From Brachyspira hampsonii 30446 (lineage in GTDB: Bacteria > Spirochaetota > Brachyspiria > Brachyspirales > Brachyspiraceae): a DNA stretch of 64,000 bases. The notes beneath the pieces are model-generated. The model did no database searches, was not told the origin of the DNA, and saw only the letters and a list, made by a program, of their open reading frames with translations. The DNA is taken from NCBI RefSeq assembly GCF_000316195.1, contig NZ_JH994111.1:1332840-1396839 (forward strand), in the 5' to 3' direction. Of the stretch, positions 18,798-26,695 are shown piece by piece (position 1 is the first letter of the stretch; every line of letters starts with the position of its first letter). Position numbers and translations under genes: made by a program.

Positions 18798-19442
18798 ATG
18801 AAAAAATTTGAAGAAGAATTAAATAAATTAACAGAGTATGTTGCTGAAGCTGGGGATATGATACTTGAAGCTTTAAGAAACTCATCTACTGCCTTAATAA
18901 ACGGAGACATTGAACTAGCTAATAATGTAATAGAAAATGATAGAAATATAAACAGAATATCATACAAAATAGAAAGTGCATCTTTAAAAATGCTTTTATT
19001 AGAGCACCCTGTAGCAACGGATTTGAGAATAGTTTCTGCAGCATTAAAAATAGCCACTGACCTAGAGAGAATAGGAGATCAGGCTAAAGATATATGTGAT
19101 TTGATTAGATTTTTACTAGAAGGAAATCTATATAAAAATAATATTGATACTATAATAGAAATGTCAAAAATAATAGACTATATGGTTACAAACTGCATTA
19201 AGGCTTTTAGAGAAAGGGATTCTCAATTATCAAGAGATGTTATAGAAAGAGATGATAAAGTAGATAAGCTATTTTATAAAATGCGTGATTCTATGGTTGA
19301 GCTGATAAAAAGCGGAGCTGAGAATGCTGACCAAGCTATATATTTAATGATGATAGCAAAATATTTTGAGAAAATGGGAGACCATGCGGAAAATATAGCT
19401 AAATGGGTTTATTACTATACAACAGGCGAAAGATTTAAATAA
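18798..19442 (+). CDS. phoU: Phosphate transport regulator PhoU
   Basis: 214 residues, two PhoU three-helix repeats (about residues 15-100 and 118-205). Each contains the metal-binding ExxxD-type motif: ATDLERIGDQAKDI in the first and YFEKMGDHAENIA in the second. PhoU restrains the Pst transporter and phosphate signalling. It is the last gene of the pst operon, 51 bp after pstB, with a GGAG site before the ATG. No PhoB/PhoR pair is in the window. Confidence 0.93.
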   Translation: MKKFEEELNKLTEYVAEAGDMILEALRNSSTALINGDIELANNVIENDRNINRISYKIESASLKMLLLEHPVATDLRIVSAALKIATDLERIGDQAKDICDLIRFLLEGNLYKNNIDTIIEMSKIIDYMVTNCIKAFRERDSQLSRDVIERDDKVDKLFYKMRDSMVELIKSGAENADQAIYLMMIAKYFEKMGDHAENIAKWVYYYTTGERFK

Positions 19443-19477
19443 ATATAATTATTTAAACTAAATTAATAAATATTATA

Positions 19478-19523
19478 AAAGTTCTTATACTATAATCATT
19501 TTTTAGTATAAGAACTTTTTTAT
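19478..19523 (+). terminator. Terminator of the pst operon
   Basis: AAGTTCTTATACTA pairs with TAGTATAAGAACTT around a short loop, followed by T6. The right arm and tail recur in a direct repeat at 19827-19873. Confidence 0.8.
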
Positions 19524-19873
19524 TTATATATAGTTTATTAGACCTGTTTCAAAACTACTTGACAAACAATGTTATGAGTTTATTATTTTATGTTAAATTA
19601 AATAATATTAACGACAATTTAATTAAATGTTTTATATGTTGTATAAATTGTATGTTTAAGCTAGAAAATGCAGTTCTTTTGGTTCTTTTATACCAATAAA
19701 AGAACTGGGGTTTGGCACGACTGTGTACTTCGTAGGCAAAGCCCCAATTATTAAAACTATAAATATTATTTTTAAATTTATTATATAATAATATCACTAT
19801 ATGTATGTACAAAATTGCAACAAGTCTAATCATTTTTTAGTATAAGAACTTTTTTATTTGTATATAGTTTATT
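19493..19873. repeat. 47-bp direct repeat flanking repeat element 1
   Basis: Positions 19493-19539 and 19827-19873 are identical except for one base (A/G). The repeat unit is the right half of the pst terminator plus its downstream tail. The 287 bp between the copies (19540-19826) are element 1. This looks like a long target duplication or recombination footprint. Confidence 0.7.
19540..19827 (-). mobile_element. Repeat element 1 (inverted-repeat-ended, MITE-like)
   Basis: The left end (19541-19565) matches, with one difference, the reverse complement of the right end of element 2 (24932-25275). The right end (TTGCAACAAGTCT) is a degenerate copy of the other end. Read on the minus strand it shares, in order with element 2, ATATTTATAGTTTT, TTGGGGCTT, CACAGTCGTGCC and TTGTCAAGTAGTTTTGAAAC. 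The middle has two hairpins (CAGTTCTTTT/AAAAGAACTG at 19671-19708; GGGGTTTG/CAAAGCCCC just after). It has no credible gene. I infer a non-autonomous repeat family. Confidence 0.55.
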
Positions 19874-19971
19874 TATAAAATATCAAAAAAATTCTAATTT
19901 ACATATTGCACCTTGAGTTAACTTCAATGATATAATTCTCAAAAATTAATAATATTAGGAGAATTGTCATA

Positions 19972-21147
19972 ATGAAAAAACAAAATAATATTTTAGTATT
20001 AATATTGGCATTTGCTATATTTGCAATATTAAACACAGAAATAGGAATAGTAGGAGTGCTTCCTATAATTGCAGAAACTTTTAATGTAACTATAGAAAAA
20101 GCAGGAATTTTAGTTAGTGCTTTTGCCTTTACAATAGCCATATCTGGTATAATAATGCCTTTATTATTTTCTGGTATCAATAAAAAAATATCTATGCTAA
20201 TAGTAATTGGAGTATTTATAATAAGCAATATAGTGTCAGCATTTACAAATAGTTTTAATGTTCTTTTAATATTTAGAATAATACCTGCTATTTTTCACCC
20301 TATATACTGTTCTATGTCATTTACTGTAGCTTCAGAAACTGCTGAAGAAAAAGATATTCCTAAAGTTGTATCTATAATAATGATGGGAGTTTCTGCTGGA
20401 ATAGTAATAGGAACTCCTGCATCAAATTTTTTTGCTGAAAATTATTCTTATAAAGCATCAATGTTGTTTGCGGCAGCTTTAAATATACTATCATTTATAG
20501 CGATAATATTTTTAGTCCCTTCAATGCCTGTAGGCAAAAGACTTTCTTATGGCTCTCAGCTTTCTGTATTAAAACTTCCTATAACTTGGATATCACTTGC
20601 AGCTGTTGCTTTGATTGCAGCTTCTATGTCATCAGTATACAGTTATTTTGCTCAATATATAAAAGATGTATCAAATATCAATGTAAAATATTCAAGCATT
20701 ATACTTTTTCTATTTGGTATATAAAGCATAGTAGGAAATTTTTTAGCAGGAAAGTTTTTATCTAAAAATGCTGTAAAATTTGTTACGGCATATCCATTTA
20801 TATTTATTCTAATATATATTTTAGTATTTCTTTTAGGAGGTATATTTGCTTTAATGTTTGTAATATCATTTATTTGGGGAATAGTATATGGAATGGGTAA
20901 TAATATTCAGCAGTATTGGATTACCTCGGCACTTCCTCAAGCTCCTGAATTTTCAAATGGACTTTTTATATCTTTTGGAAATCTGGGAATAACCATAGGA
21001 ACTTCTTTAGGAGGACTATTTATAACAAATACAAAGATTAATAATCTTCCTATATGCGGAATAATATTTTTGATATTAACATTTATATCTATAATAATAA
21101 GACTTTTAATCAATGAAAAAGATGTATCAAAAATAACATTAACTTAA
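19972..21147 (+). pseudogene. MFS transporter gene with an in-frame stop codon
   Basis: The frame reads as a major facilitator (DHA1/AraJ-like sugar or drug efflux) protein of 391 codons with about 12 membrane helices. It begins NTEIGIVGVLPIIAETFNV and has the motif A-like region after helix 2. A single TAA at 20722-20724 interrupts it (LFLFGI, stop, SIVGNFLAGKF); reading continues in the same frame to 21147 with ordinary family sequence, so this is a nonsense change, not a frameshift. A fine Shine-Dalgarno (TTAGGAGAATTG) precedes the ATG. The truncated 250-residue product would lack about five helices and is probably inactive unless the stop is read through. Confidence 0.8.
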
Positions 21148-21202
21148 AATTAATAAATTATAAGCAGATTATATAATTATAATATAGTATGCTATTGTAA
21201 TA

Positions 21203-21991
21203 TTAAGATAATAAGAGTTTATCACTTAAAGAACCTTCAGCTGTTTCAAATTTCTTGAGTAAATCAGATATCTCTAAAGATTTTTTCTCTTCGCCTGAAA
21301 CATCATATATAATATTACCGTCATTCATCATTATAAGTCTATTGCCGTAATGAATGGCATCTTTAATATTATGCGTAACCATAAAAGCTGTAAGTTTATC
21401 TTCTCTGATGATTTCTTCTGTAAGTTCTAATACTCTTTTAGCAGTTTTTGGGTCAAGTGCTGCAGTATGCTCATCTAATAATAAAAGTCTAGGTTTTTTA
21501 AGAGTTGCCATAAGAAGTGTTAATGCCTGTCTTTGACCGCCTGATAAAAGTCCTACTTTTGAATGAAGCCTTGTTTCAAGTCCTAAATCAAGTCTTTTTA
21601 ATTTTTCCACATATTCTTCTCTTTCTGCATGAGTTATGCCCCATCTTAAAGTTCTTCTCTTTCCTTTTCTCTTAGCAAGTGCCAAATTTTCTTCTATACC
21701 CATATTTGAAGCAGTGCCAACCATAGGATCCTGAAATACTCTGCCGAAAAGTCCCGCTCTTGCATATTCTTTCTTATCTGTAATATCAACTCCGTCAACT
21801 GATATAGTACCATAATCAACTTCATAAACACCTGCAATCAAATTAAGAAGCGTAGATTTACCAGCTCCGTTTCCTCCTATAACAGTAACAAAATCACCAT
21901 CATTTAATTTGAGGTTAACTCCTTTTATGGCTTTTTTTTCTGTGATGGTGCCTCTATTAAATGTTTTATAAACTTCTTTTAATTCTAGCAT
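21203..21991 (-). CDS. ABC transporter ATPase of a TrpX-like (ABC_sub_bind) importer
   Basis: Shows Walker A GGNGAGKSTLL, Q-loop RVFQDPMVG, signature LLSGGQRQALTLLMA, Walker B LLLLDEHTAALDPKTA and H-loop VTHNIKDAI. The EHTAALD form of Walker B is typical of ATPases paired with BPD_transp_2-like permeases and PF04392 binding proteins. A TTG at 22001-22003 would add four residues but overlaps the GGGGGAG ribosome site; the ATG at 21989-21991 is the better start although the spacing is short. The permease gene ends only a few bases upstream, so the two are co-translated. Confidence 0.88.
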   Translation of the reverse strand: MLELKEVYKTFNRGTITEKKAIKGVNLKLNDGDFVTVIGGNGAGKSTLLNLIAGVYEVDYGTISVDGVDITDKKEYARAGLFGRVFQDPMVGTASNMGIEENLALAKRKGKRRTLRWGITHAEREEYVEKLKRLDLGLETRLHSKVGLLSGGQRQALTLLMATLKKPRLLLLDEHTAALDPKTAKRVLELTEEIIREDKLTAFMVTHNIKDAIHYGNRLIMMNDGNIIYDVSGEEKKSLEISDLLKKFETAEGSLSDKLLLS

Positions 21992-22007
21992 AAACTCCCC
22001 CAAATAT

Positions 22008-22913
22008 TTATTTTCTTTTTCCGCCTACTGCTCTTTTAACTTTCCTATTGAGTACAGGCACTGAAAGAGCAAATGCAACTATAATAGCAGTAAGAAGTTT
22101 TAAATCTGTAGCCTTTAATCCAAGCTGAAGAACTATAGCAATTATTATTCTGTATATTATAGAACCCATTACAACAGAAGCAAGTTTATACCAGAATGAG
22201 AATCTGTCTCCAAATACAACCTCCCCTATTATAACAGATGCAAGTCCTATAACTATAGTACCCGTTCCCATACCAACATCAGCATATCCCTGACTCTGAG
22301 TAACCAAAGCACCTGATAAAGAAACCAAAGCATTTGAAATCATAAGTCCTATTATTTTCATAACATTAGTATCAACACCTAATGCCCTAATCATTCTCTC
22401 ATTATTTCCTGTAGCTCTTATAGCACAGCCCATTTCAGTTCCGAAAAACCAATACATCAAAAGAATTATTATTACAGAAAATATAAAGCCTACAAGCAAA
22501 TCTGATAATACTTTACTTAGTGAAAGCATATTTTGAATTATAGTCAAAGAAGTATCCATTCCCAAAAGCGGTATATTAGGTCTGTTTCCCATAACCCTGA
22601 TATTAATAGAATATAATGCAATCATTGTAAGAATACCTGCTAATATTCCAGGTATTTGAAGTTTTGTATTTAAAAAACCTGTTGCAAATCCTGCCAAAGC
22701 ACCTGCCAAAAAAGCAAAAAATAAAGTTATAAAAGGATTCATACCATTTGATATAAGTATCGCACTTACAGCACCGCCTAAAGCAAAACTTCCATCAACA
22801 GTCAAATCCGGAAAATCCAAAACTTTAAATGTAATATAAACTCCAAGTGTCATTATTCCCCAAATGATCCCCTGAGATGCAGCACCTTCTATTGCCAAAA
22901 AAATCCCTTCCAT
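22008..22913 (-). CDS. ABC transporter permease of a TrpX-like importer
   Basis: 301 residues with about eight to nine membrane helices, of the branched-chain amino acid/ribose permease family (BPD_transp_2). GVYITFKVLDFPDLTVDGSF near the N-terminus and the EMGCAIRATGNNERMIRALGV loop, which contacts the ATPase, are characteristic of the permease that goes with ABC_sub_bind proteins. The ligand could be an aromatic amino acid, as for streptococcal TrpXYZ, but the family also carries other ligands. It sits between the binding-protein gene and the ATPase gene. Confidence 0.88.
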   Translation of the reverse strand: MEGIFLAIEGAASQGIIWGIMTLGVYITFKVLDFPDLTVDGSFALGGAVSAILISNGMNPFITLFFAFLAGALAGFATGFLNTKLQIPGILAGILTMIALYSINIRVMGNRPNIPLLGMDTSLTIIQNMLSLSKVLSDLLVGFIFSVIIILLMYWFFGTEMGCAIRATGNNERMIRALGVDTNVMKIIGLMISNALVSLSGALVTQSQGYADVGMGTGTIVIGLASVIIGEVVFGDRFSFWYKLASVVMGSIIYRIIIAIVLQLGLKATDLKLLTAIIVAFALSVPVLNRKVKRAVGGKRK

Positions 22914-23019
22914 ATAAAGTCCTTCTATATATCATTATATCATTGCTAACAAACTAGTTTTTTTAATTCGATTATAAAATCAACTATTGTTTATATAGCT
23001 TTAAATATTACTATTTATT

Positions 23020-23059
23020 AACTAGAATATGATATATTTAAGTTTATCATATTCTAGTT
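23020..23059 (-). promoter_or_regulatory. Long perfect hairpin between binding-protein and permease genes
   Basis: A 15-bp perfect stem (AACTAGAATATGATA at 23020-23034, its complement at 23045-23059). On the minus strand no T-run follows, so it looks like a 3' end stabiliser or processing site that would raise binding-protein mRNA over the permease mRNA, rather than a strict terminator. Confidence 0.5.
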
Positions 23060-23124
23060 TATTTTATTAATAAAAACTGAGTATAAAAAATTTTTAAATA
23101 TAAAATCTAAATTTTTATAATTTA

Positions 23125-24099
23125 TTACTTATTATATAATGACTCAGGTATTGTTATTCCTATACTATTAACCATATTAGTATTAACTACCAAATCAAAA
23201 GTTTTTAAAGTTTCTATAGGCATATCTGCAGGTTTTTTCTCTCCTTTTAATATAGATACTGCCTGAGTAGCTGTCAATTTTCCAAGTTCATAATAGCTTA
23301 TAGCATAAGTAGCAGTTCCGCCAAGCATAGTCATACCGCCCTCGCCGCAAACTACAGGAAGTTTAGCAGGCTCAGCAACTAAAGCAACTGTAGCCATACC
23401 AGCTGCAATCATATTATCAGTCGGCGTATAAATAGCTTCAACTTTTCCAACCAAACTTTGAACAACCTGCTGTATTTCATTAGCAGATGTTACTGTAGCA
23501 TCTATATATTTTAATCCCATAGAATCTAGTTTTTTCTTTGCTATATCCATTTGAAATACTGAGTTCTGCTCGCTTGAACAATATAAAAGTCCGACTGTTT
23601 TTAAGTTCGGAGTAATCTCATTTAATAATTCTATTTGAGCTTCTACAGGAGTTAAATCAGAAGTACCTGAAACATTTCCTCCTGGAGCATTATTATCAGC
23701 AACAAGTTTGGCTGCCGCTGGATCTGTAACTGCTGTAACTAGTATAGGTATATCTTTTGTCATATTTGCAACTGCCTGTGCTGCAGGTGTTGCTATTGCT
23801 AAAATTAAATCGCTTTTATCATTAACAAACTTTTGCCCTATAGTTACACAATTAGCCTGTTCGCCTTGAGCATTCTGATAATCTATAATAATATTTTTTC
23901 CGTCTTCATATCCTGCTTCTTTAAGTCCGTCAACAAAGCCCCTGTATGAAGCATCTAATGCGTCATGTTCTATTAATTGAAGTATTCCGATTTTAAATAC
24001 TTTATCTCCAGCAGCAGTATTAGAATTAGAAGCTCCTGAAGAACATGAAATAAATATAAGTGATGTTATAATAAATAAAGAATATAAATATTTTTTCAT
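23125..24099 (-). CDS. ABC_sub_bind (TrpX-like) substrate-binding lipoprotein
   Basis: 324 residues. Signal peptide with lipobox (LIFISCSSG, Cys at about 19). The mature part follows PF04392: FKIGILQLIEHDALDASYRGF, GYEDGKNIIIDYQNAQG, LILAIATPAAQAVAN, VTAVTDPAAAKLV and the terminal Asn/Gly region. Members bind small ligands such as tryptophan or tyrosine. First gene of a three-gene importer operon; the gap of 211 bp before the permease holds a strong hairpin. The exact ligand cannot be told from the sequence. Confidence 0.9.
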   Translation of the reverse strand: MKKYLYSLFIITSLIFISCSSGASNSNTAAGDKVFKIGILQLIEHDALDASYRGFVDGLKEAGYEDGKNIIIDYQNAQGEQANCVTIGQKFVNDKSDLILAIATPAAQAVANMTKDIPILVTAVTDPAAAKLVADNNAPGGNVSGTSDLTPVEAQIELLNEITPNLKTVGLLYCSSEQNSVFQMDIAKKKLDSMGLKYIDATVTSANEIQQVVQSLVGKVEAIYTPTDNMIAAGMATVALVAEPAKLPVVCGEGGMTMLGGTATYAISYYELGKLTATQAVSILKGEKKPADMPIETLKTFDLVVNTNMVNSIGITIPESLYNK

Positions 24100-24346
24100 G
24101 ATTGACTCCTATTTTTTTATAAAAAATTACTAAGAAACTATATACAGTAATTATACTATATATAATAATAATGTCAATTAATAGTTATCATATTATTAAT
24201 ATATCAAAATAGTTTTTAAAAAATTAAATATAATTATTATAAATATATTTTTTAGAACATAAATATTAAATTAGTATTATTAACAAATAAAAAATAAATA
24301 ATTGATAAAAAATAAAAATATATTTATATTATACTCCATAAAAATT

Positions 24347-24865
24347 ATGAGGAGTTTTTATGACAAAAAAATTAAACTTTTATTAACATTATCAATATTT
24401 TTAACTTTAGCATCTTGTGCTAAAAATAATCCAAGTTCTCCTGGAGATGGCGGAAGCACTTCTATACCAGGAAGTGATCATTCTAGTTTCATAATATTAA
24501 AAGGACAATGGATGGAGTCTCAAGGTGATATGGGAGAATATGATATTACAGATACAAGTATTGAACATAGATACCAAAGTGCTCTTGCTGAAACTAGCGA
24601 TTTAGCAGAAATTGCTTGGAACGATGATGGCAAATCAGGAATAATATATGGAAAATATATTACAACTCTTGACAGTAAAAATGGAAAGTACTATGCTTTA
24701 GCATTTAGAAACTTAACAGATACAACAGTAGACTTTGTTCAAGCGGATAAGTCAGGTGATGATACAGCTGATTCATTAGAAGAAGCAAAAACTAAATTTA
24801 CTGAAGCTAACGGTTATATTGATTGGAATAATGTAAAAACATATAACAAAGGTCAATATCACTAA
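24347..24865 (+). CDS. Small lipoprotein, paralogue of the riboswitch-controlled lipoprotein (start disrupted)
   Basis: A lipoprotein with a hydrophobic signal core and lipobox (LTLASCAKN). The mature part matches the protein at 25573-26043 along its length: EYDIT, AEIAWNDDGKSGIIYGKY, YYALAFRNLTDTTV, KTKFTEANGY. Function unknown. The start is odd. The best Shine-Dalgarno (GAGGAG at about 24349-24354) serves the ATG at 24360, which is one base out of frame. The in-frame ATG at 24347 (or TTG at 24302) has no Shine-Dalgarno. One extra A in the A7 run just after 24363 would restore a normal start with the same KKIKLLLTL signal peptide as the paralogue. A terminator follows. Confidence 0.6.
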   Translation: MRSFYDKKIKLLLTLSIFLTLASCAKNNPSSPGDGGSTSIPGSDHSSFIILKGQWMESQGDMGEYDITDTSIEHRYQSALAETSDLAEIAWNDDGKSGIIYGKYITTLDSKNGKYYALAFRNLTDTTVDFVQADKSGDDTADSLEEAKTKFTEANGYIDWNNVKTYNKGQYH

Positions 24866-24891
24866 ATAAATTAATCTGTTAGAAAATTTTT

Positions 24892-24921
24892 GAGAGGGAT
24901 ATTTCAAGTCCCTCTTTTTTT
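24892..24921 (+). terminator. Terminator after the first lipoprotein gene
   Basis: AGAGGGA (24893-24899) pairs with TCCCTCT (24909-24915), then T7. Confidence 0.8.
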
Positions 24922-24931
24922 GTATTCAGTA

Positions 24932-25275
24932 ATAGACTTGTTTCAAAACTCAAATTTTTAATATTTATAGTTTTTTAATTTAATATTTTTTTGATTATAG
25001 TTGGGGCTTCACAGTCGTGCCCCGCTCTGCGTGCTTCGCAAAACCACACTTCTTTTGTGACGCCTGTCCGCCTTCGGTGTGGCACAGGCACAGCCCGCCT
25101 GCGGCGAGAAGCATACGAAGTACGCCTCACTGTGTGTGCCTACGGCAGGCGAAAGACTGCATATTTATATACTAAAATAATAATTTATAAAAACATGTCA
25201 AACATTATTTTATAAATTATAAAATTACGAAATTTTCATATATAATCTTGTCAAGTAGTTTTGAAACAAGTCCAA
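24932..25275 (+). mobile_element. Repeat element 2: GC-rich block with inverted-repeat ends
   Basis: The ends are inverted copies of AGACTTGTTTCAAAACT (24934-24950) and AGTTTTGAAACAAGTC (25257-25272). The inner block, about 25000-25160, is far richer in G+C than anything else in the window and contains several short palindromes (GCCTACGGCAGGC, GCGTGCTTCGC). It shares ordered motifs with element 1 near 19.6 kb. An open frame inside it (24991-25215) is rich in Arg, Cys and Thr and looks spurious. It separates two paralogous lipoprotein genes. I infer a dispersed non-autonomous element with foreign base composition. Confidence 0.6.
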
Positions 25276-25392
25276 TAATTACATAGCATAAAACTATGAA
25301 ATAAATCATTTTACAAAAAAATATAATATTTTGATAAAAAATAACATTATAGCTTGATAGAATAAAAAAAGCATATATAATATACTATATTC

Positions 25393-25532
25393 TGTGGGAA
25401 TGAGGGTGAGAATCCTTCGCTGGCACGCAACCGTAAAGTTTAATTCTATTTTTATAATTTTAAGAATTAACGAAGTCGGATACCATTAAAATAGTCGAGT
25501 GCACTATCTACAAAATTATGCACTCCTTTATT
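25393..25532 (+). promoter_or_regulatory. Cobalamin riboswitch
   Basis: The conserved core is readable in order: GGGAATGAGGGTGAGAATCC (25396-25415), GCTGGCACGCAACCGTAA with the B12-box-like loop, a variable stem (TTAATTCT/AGAATTAA) and GAAGTCGGATACC near 25472-25484. These match the GGGAA, GGTG-AAATCC, GC-GCAAC-GT and AGTC-GGA-ACC blocks of cobalamin riboswitches. Downstream, GAGTGCA (25497-25503) can pair with TGCACTC (25519-25525). Alternatively CTCCTTTATT (25523-25532) can pair with the ribosome site AATAAAGGAG (25557-25566). Translation control by B12 of the lipoprotein gene at 25573 is inferred. The short peripheral stem suggests the compact (class II-like) type. Confidence 0.85.
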
Positions 25533-25572
25533 AAATAGCTTTTAATTTTTAATTTAAATAAAGGAGCATTTT

Positions 25573-26043
25573 ATGCAAAAACAAATCAAAGTTTTATTAA
25601 CACTTCTAATTACTTTATTCTTAGCAGTATCTTGTTCTAAAGACAATGTAACAAATCCAATAAAAACTAAAGAACAAATGCTTCAGCAAAAATGGAAATA
25701 TACTAATTATGATGGAGGATATGATATTACAGCTGATAAAATAGACGATTATGCTGGAACTGCAGTTAATTATTCCCTTTCTATAGAAGAAATAGTATGG
25801 TATTCTGATAATGCCTCAGGAATGATATACTGCAAATATACTACAGCTCCAAATTACAGACCAGAAGTAGCTAATAAATATTATGCCATTGCTTTTAAGG
25901 ATTTAACAGATACAACTGTAAAAATTTCTGGTGCTTATAAAGAAGGAGGAGTTTATGCAACTGATGAATTAGCAGAAGCAAAATTAGAATTCACTGAAGC
26001 TAATGGTTATTTTATTTATTCAGAATTTACTGTAGCAAAATAA
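25573..26043 (+). CDS. Small lipoprotein under cobalamin riboswitch control
   Basis: 156 residues. Signal peptide with lipobox (LFLAVSCSKD, Cys at about 22). The mature domain of about 130 residues is unknown to me and is paralogous to the lipoprotein at 24347-24865 (shared YDIT, IVWYSDNASGMIYCKY, YYAIAFKDLTDTTV, KLEFTEANGY). The repeating W/Y-rich strands suggest a small beta-rich fold. It is the first gene after the riboswitch and its AAGGAG ribosome site is the part that the switch can mask. The context (riboswitch, further lipoprotein, TonB-dependent receptor) suggests a role in corrinoid capture, as BtuG-type lipoproteins have in Bacteroides. That role is inference only; there is no sequence kinship visible. 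Confidence 0.75.
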   Translation: MQKQIKVLLTLLITLFLAVSCSKDNVTNPIKTKEQMLQQKWKYTNYDGGYDITADKIDDYAGTAVNYSLSIEEIVWYSDNASGMIYCKYTTAPNYRPEVANKYYAIAFKDLTDTTVKISGAYKEGGVYATDELAEAKLEFTEANGYFIYSEFTVAK

Positions 26044-26066
26044 ATTAGATTTTTTAGAGGTATCCT

Positions 26067-26624
26067 ATGAAAATTAAAAAATCATATTTGTTAATTATAA
26101 TATTTGCATTAATTATATCTTGTTCTAATCCTTCTACAAATCCTGATAACAATAATAATCAAAATACTTCGTCATCTATAAATGCTGTAACTTCTGGAGT
26201 ACATACTATACAATACGGCAGTAAAACTTCTGAAATTGATGTAACAGATGAAGCTCAGTTAAAAACTTTATGGATTGGTTTAGTAAATGGAAAAACTGTT
26301 TATGAATCAAGTAATTATTCATCTATAAGCGGAACATTTGATACTGAAGGTAATTATTATGATAGTACTGATACAGTAAATATAAGAACAAAATTTATAA
26401 AATGTGCAGTATATGAATATAATAATAAAAAATATCTTGCAGCTGTATATTGGGATAATAAAACAGGAACAGGAATGCAGGAAAGATATAGACTTATAAT
26501 AGCAGATGATGCCGGAGCTGAACAGGCTTGGTACGGCGGAGGAAGTGATGAAAATGTTATACCGGATGCAAATACTCAGTGGACTAAATATGGTTTTGTT
26601 TTCGGATATTTAAAAGAATATTAA
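26067..26624 (+). CDS. Second lipoprotein of the riboswitch operon
   Basis: 185 residues. Signal peptide with lipobox (ALIISCSNPS, Cys at about 19), then an Asn/Ser/Thr-rich linker to about residue 45 and a domain of about 140 residues that I do not recognise. It contains FDTEGNYYDSTDTVNIRTKF, KKYLAAVYWDNKTGTG and ERYRLIIADDAG. It is not clearly related to the other two lipoproteins, though it shares size and tether. It starts 23 bp after the preceding gene with TTAGAGG before the ATG, so it shares the riboswitch transcript. A terminator follows before the receptor gene. Confidence 0.7.
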   Translation: MKIKKSYLLIIIFALIISCSNPSTNPDNNNNQNTSSSINAVTSGVHTIQYGSKTSEIDVTDEAQLKTLWIGLVNGKTVYESSNYSSISGTFDTEGNYYDSTDTVNIRTKFIKCAVYEYNNKKYLAAVYWDNKTGTGMQERYRLIIADDAGAEQAWYGGGSDENVIPDANTQWTKYGFVFGYLKEY

Positions 26625-26637
26625 TTTAATAAAAATA

Positions 26638-26670
26638 TAAGGAGCGGTATATAAAGCCGTTCCTTTTTAT
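26638..26670 (+). terminator. Terminator between the lipoproteins and the receptor gene
   Basis: AAGGAGCGG pairs with CCGTTCCTT (one wobble) over a short loop, followed by TTTAT. It may set the ratio of lipoproteins to receptor by partial read-through. Confidence 0.65.
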
Positions 26671-26695
26671 ATAAAATAATATAATCTATATAAAA

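Noticed and set aside
22001-22003. TTG start of the importer ATPase gene
   Set aside because: It overlaps the GGGGGAG ribosome site and has none of its own; the ATG 12 nt downstream is more likely.
24991-25215. 74-codon open frame in the GC-rich core of element 2
   Set aside because: Its composition reflects the repeat itself (Arg, Cys, Thr), with no ribosome site and no family likeness; I treat it as part of the element.
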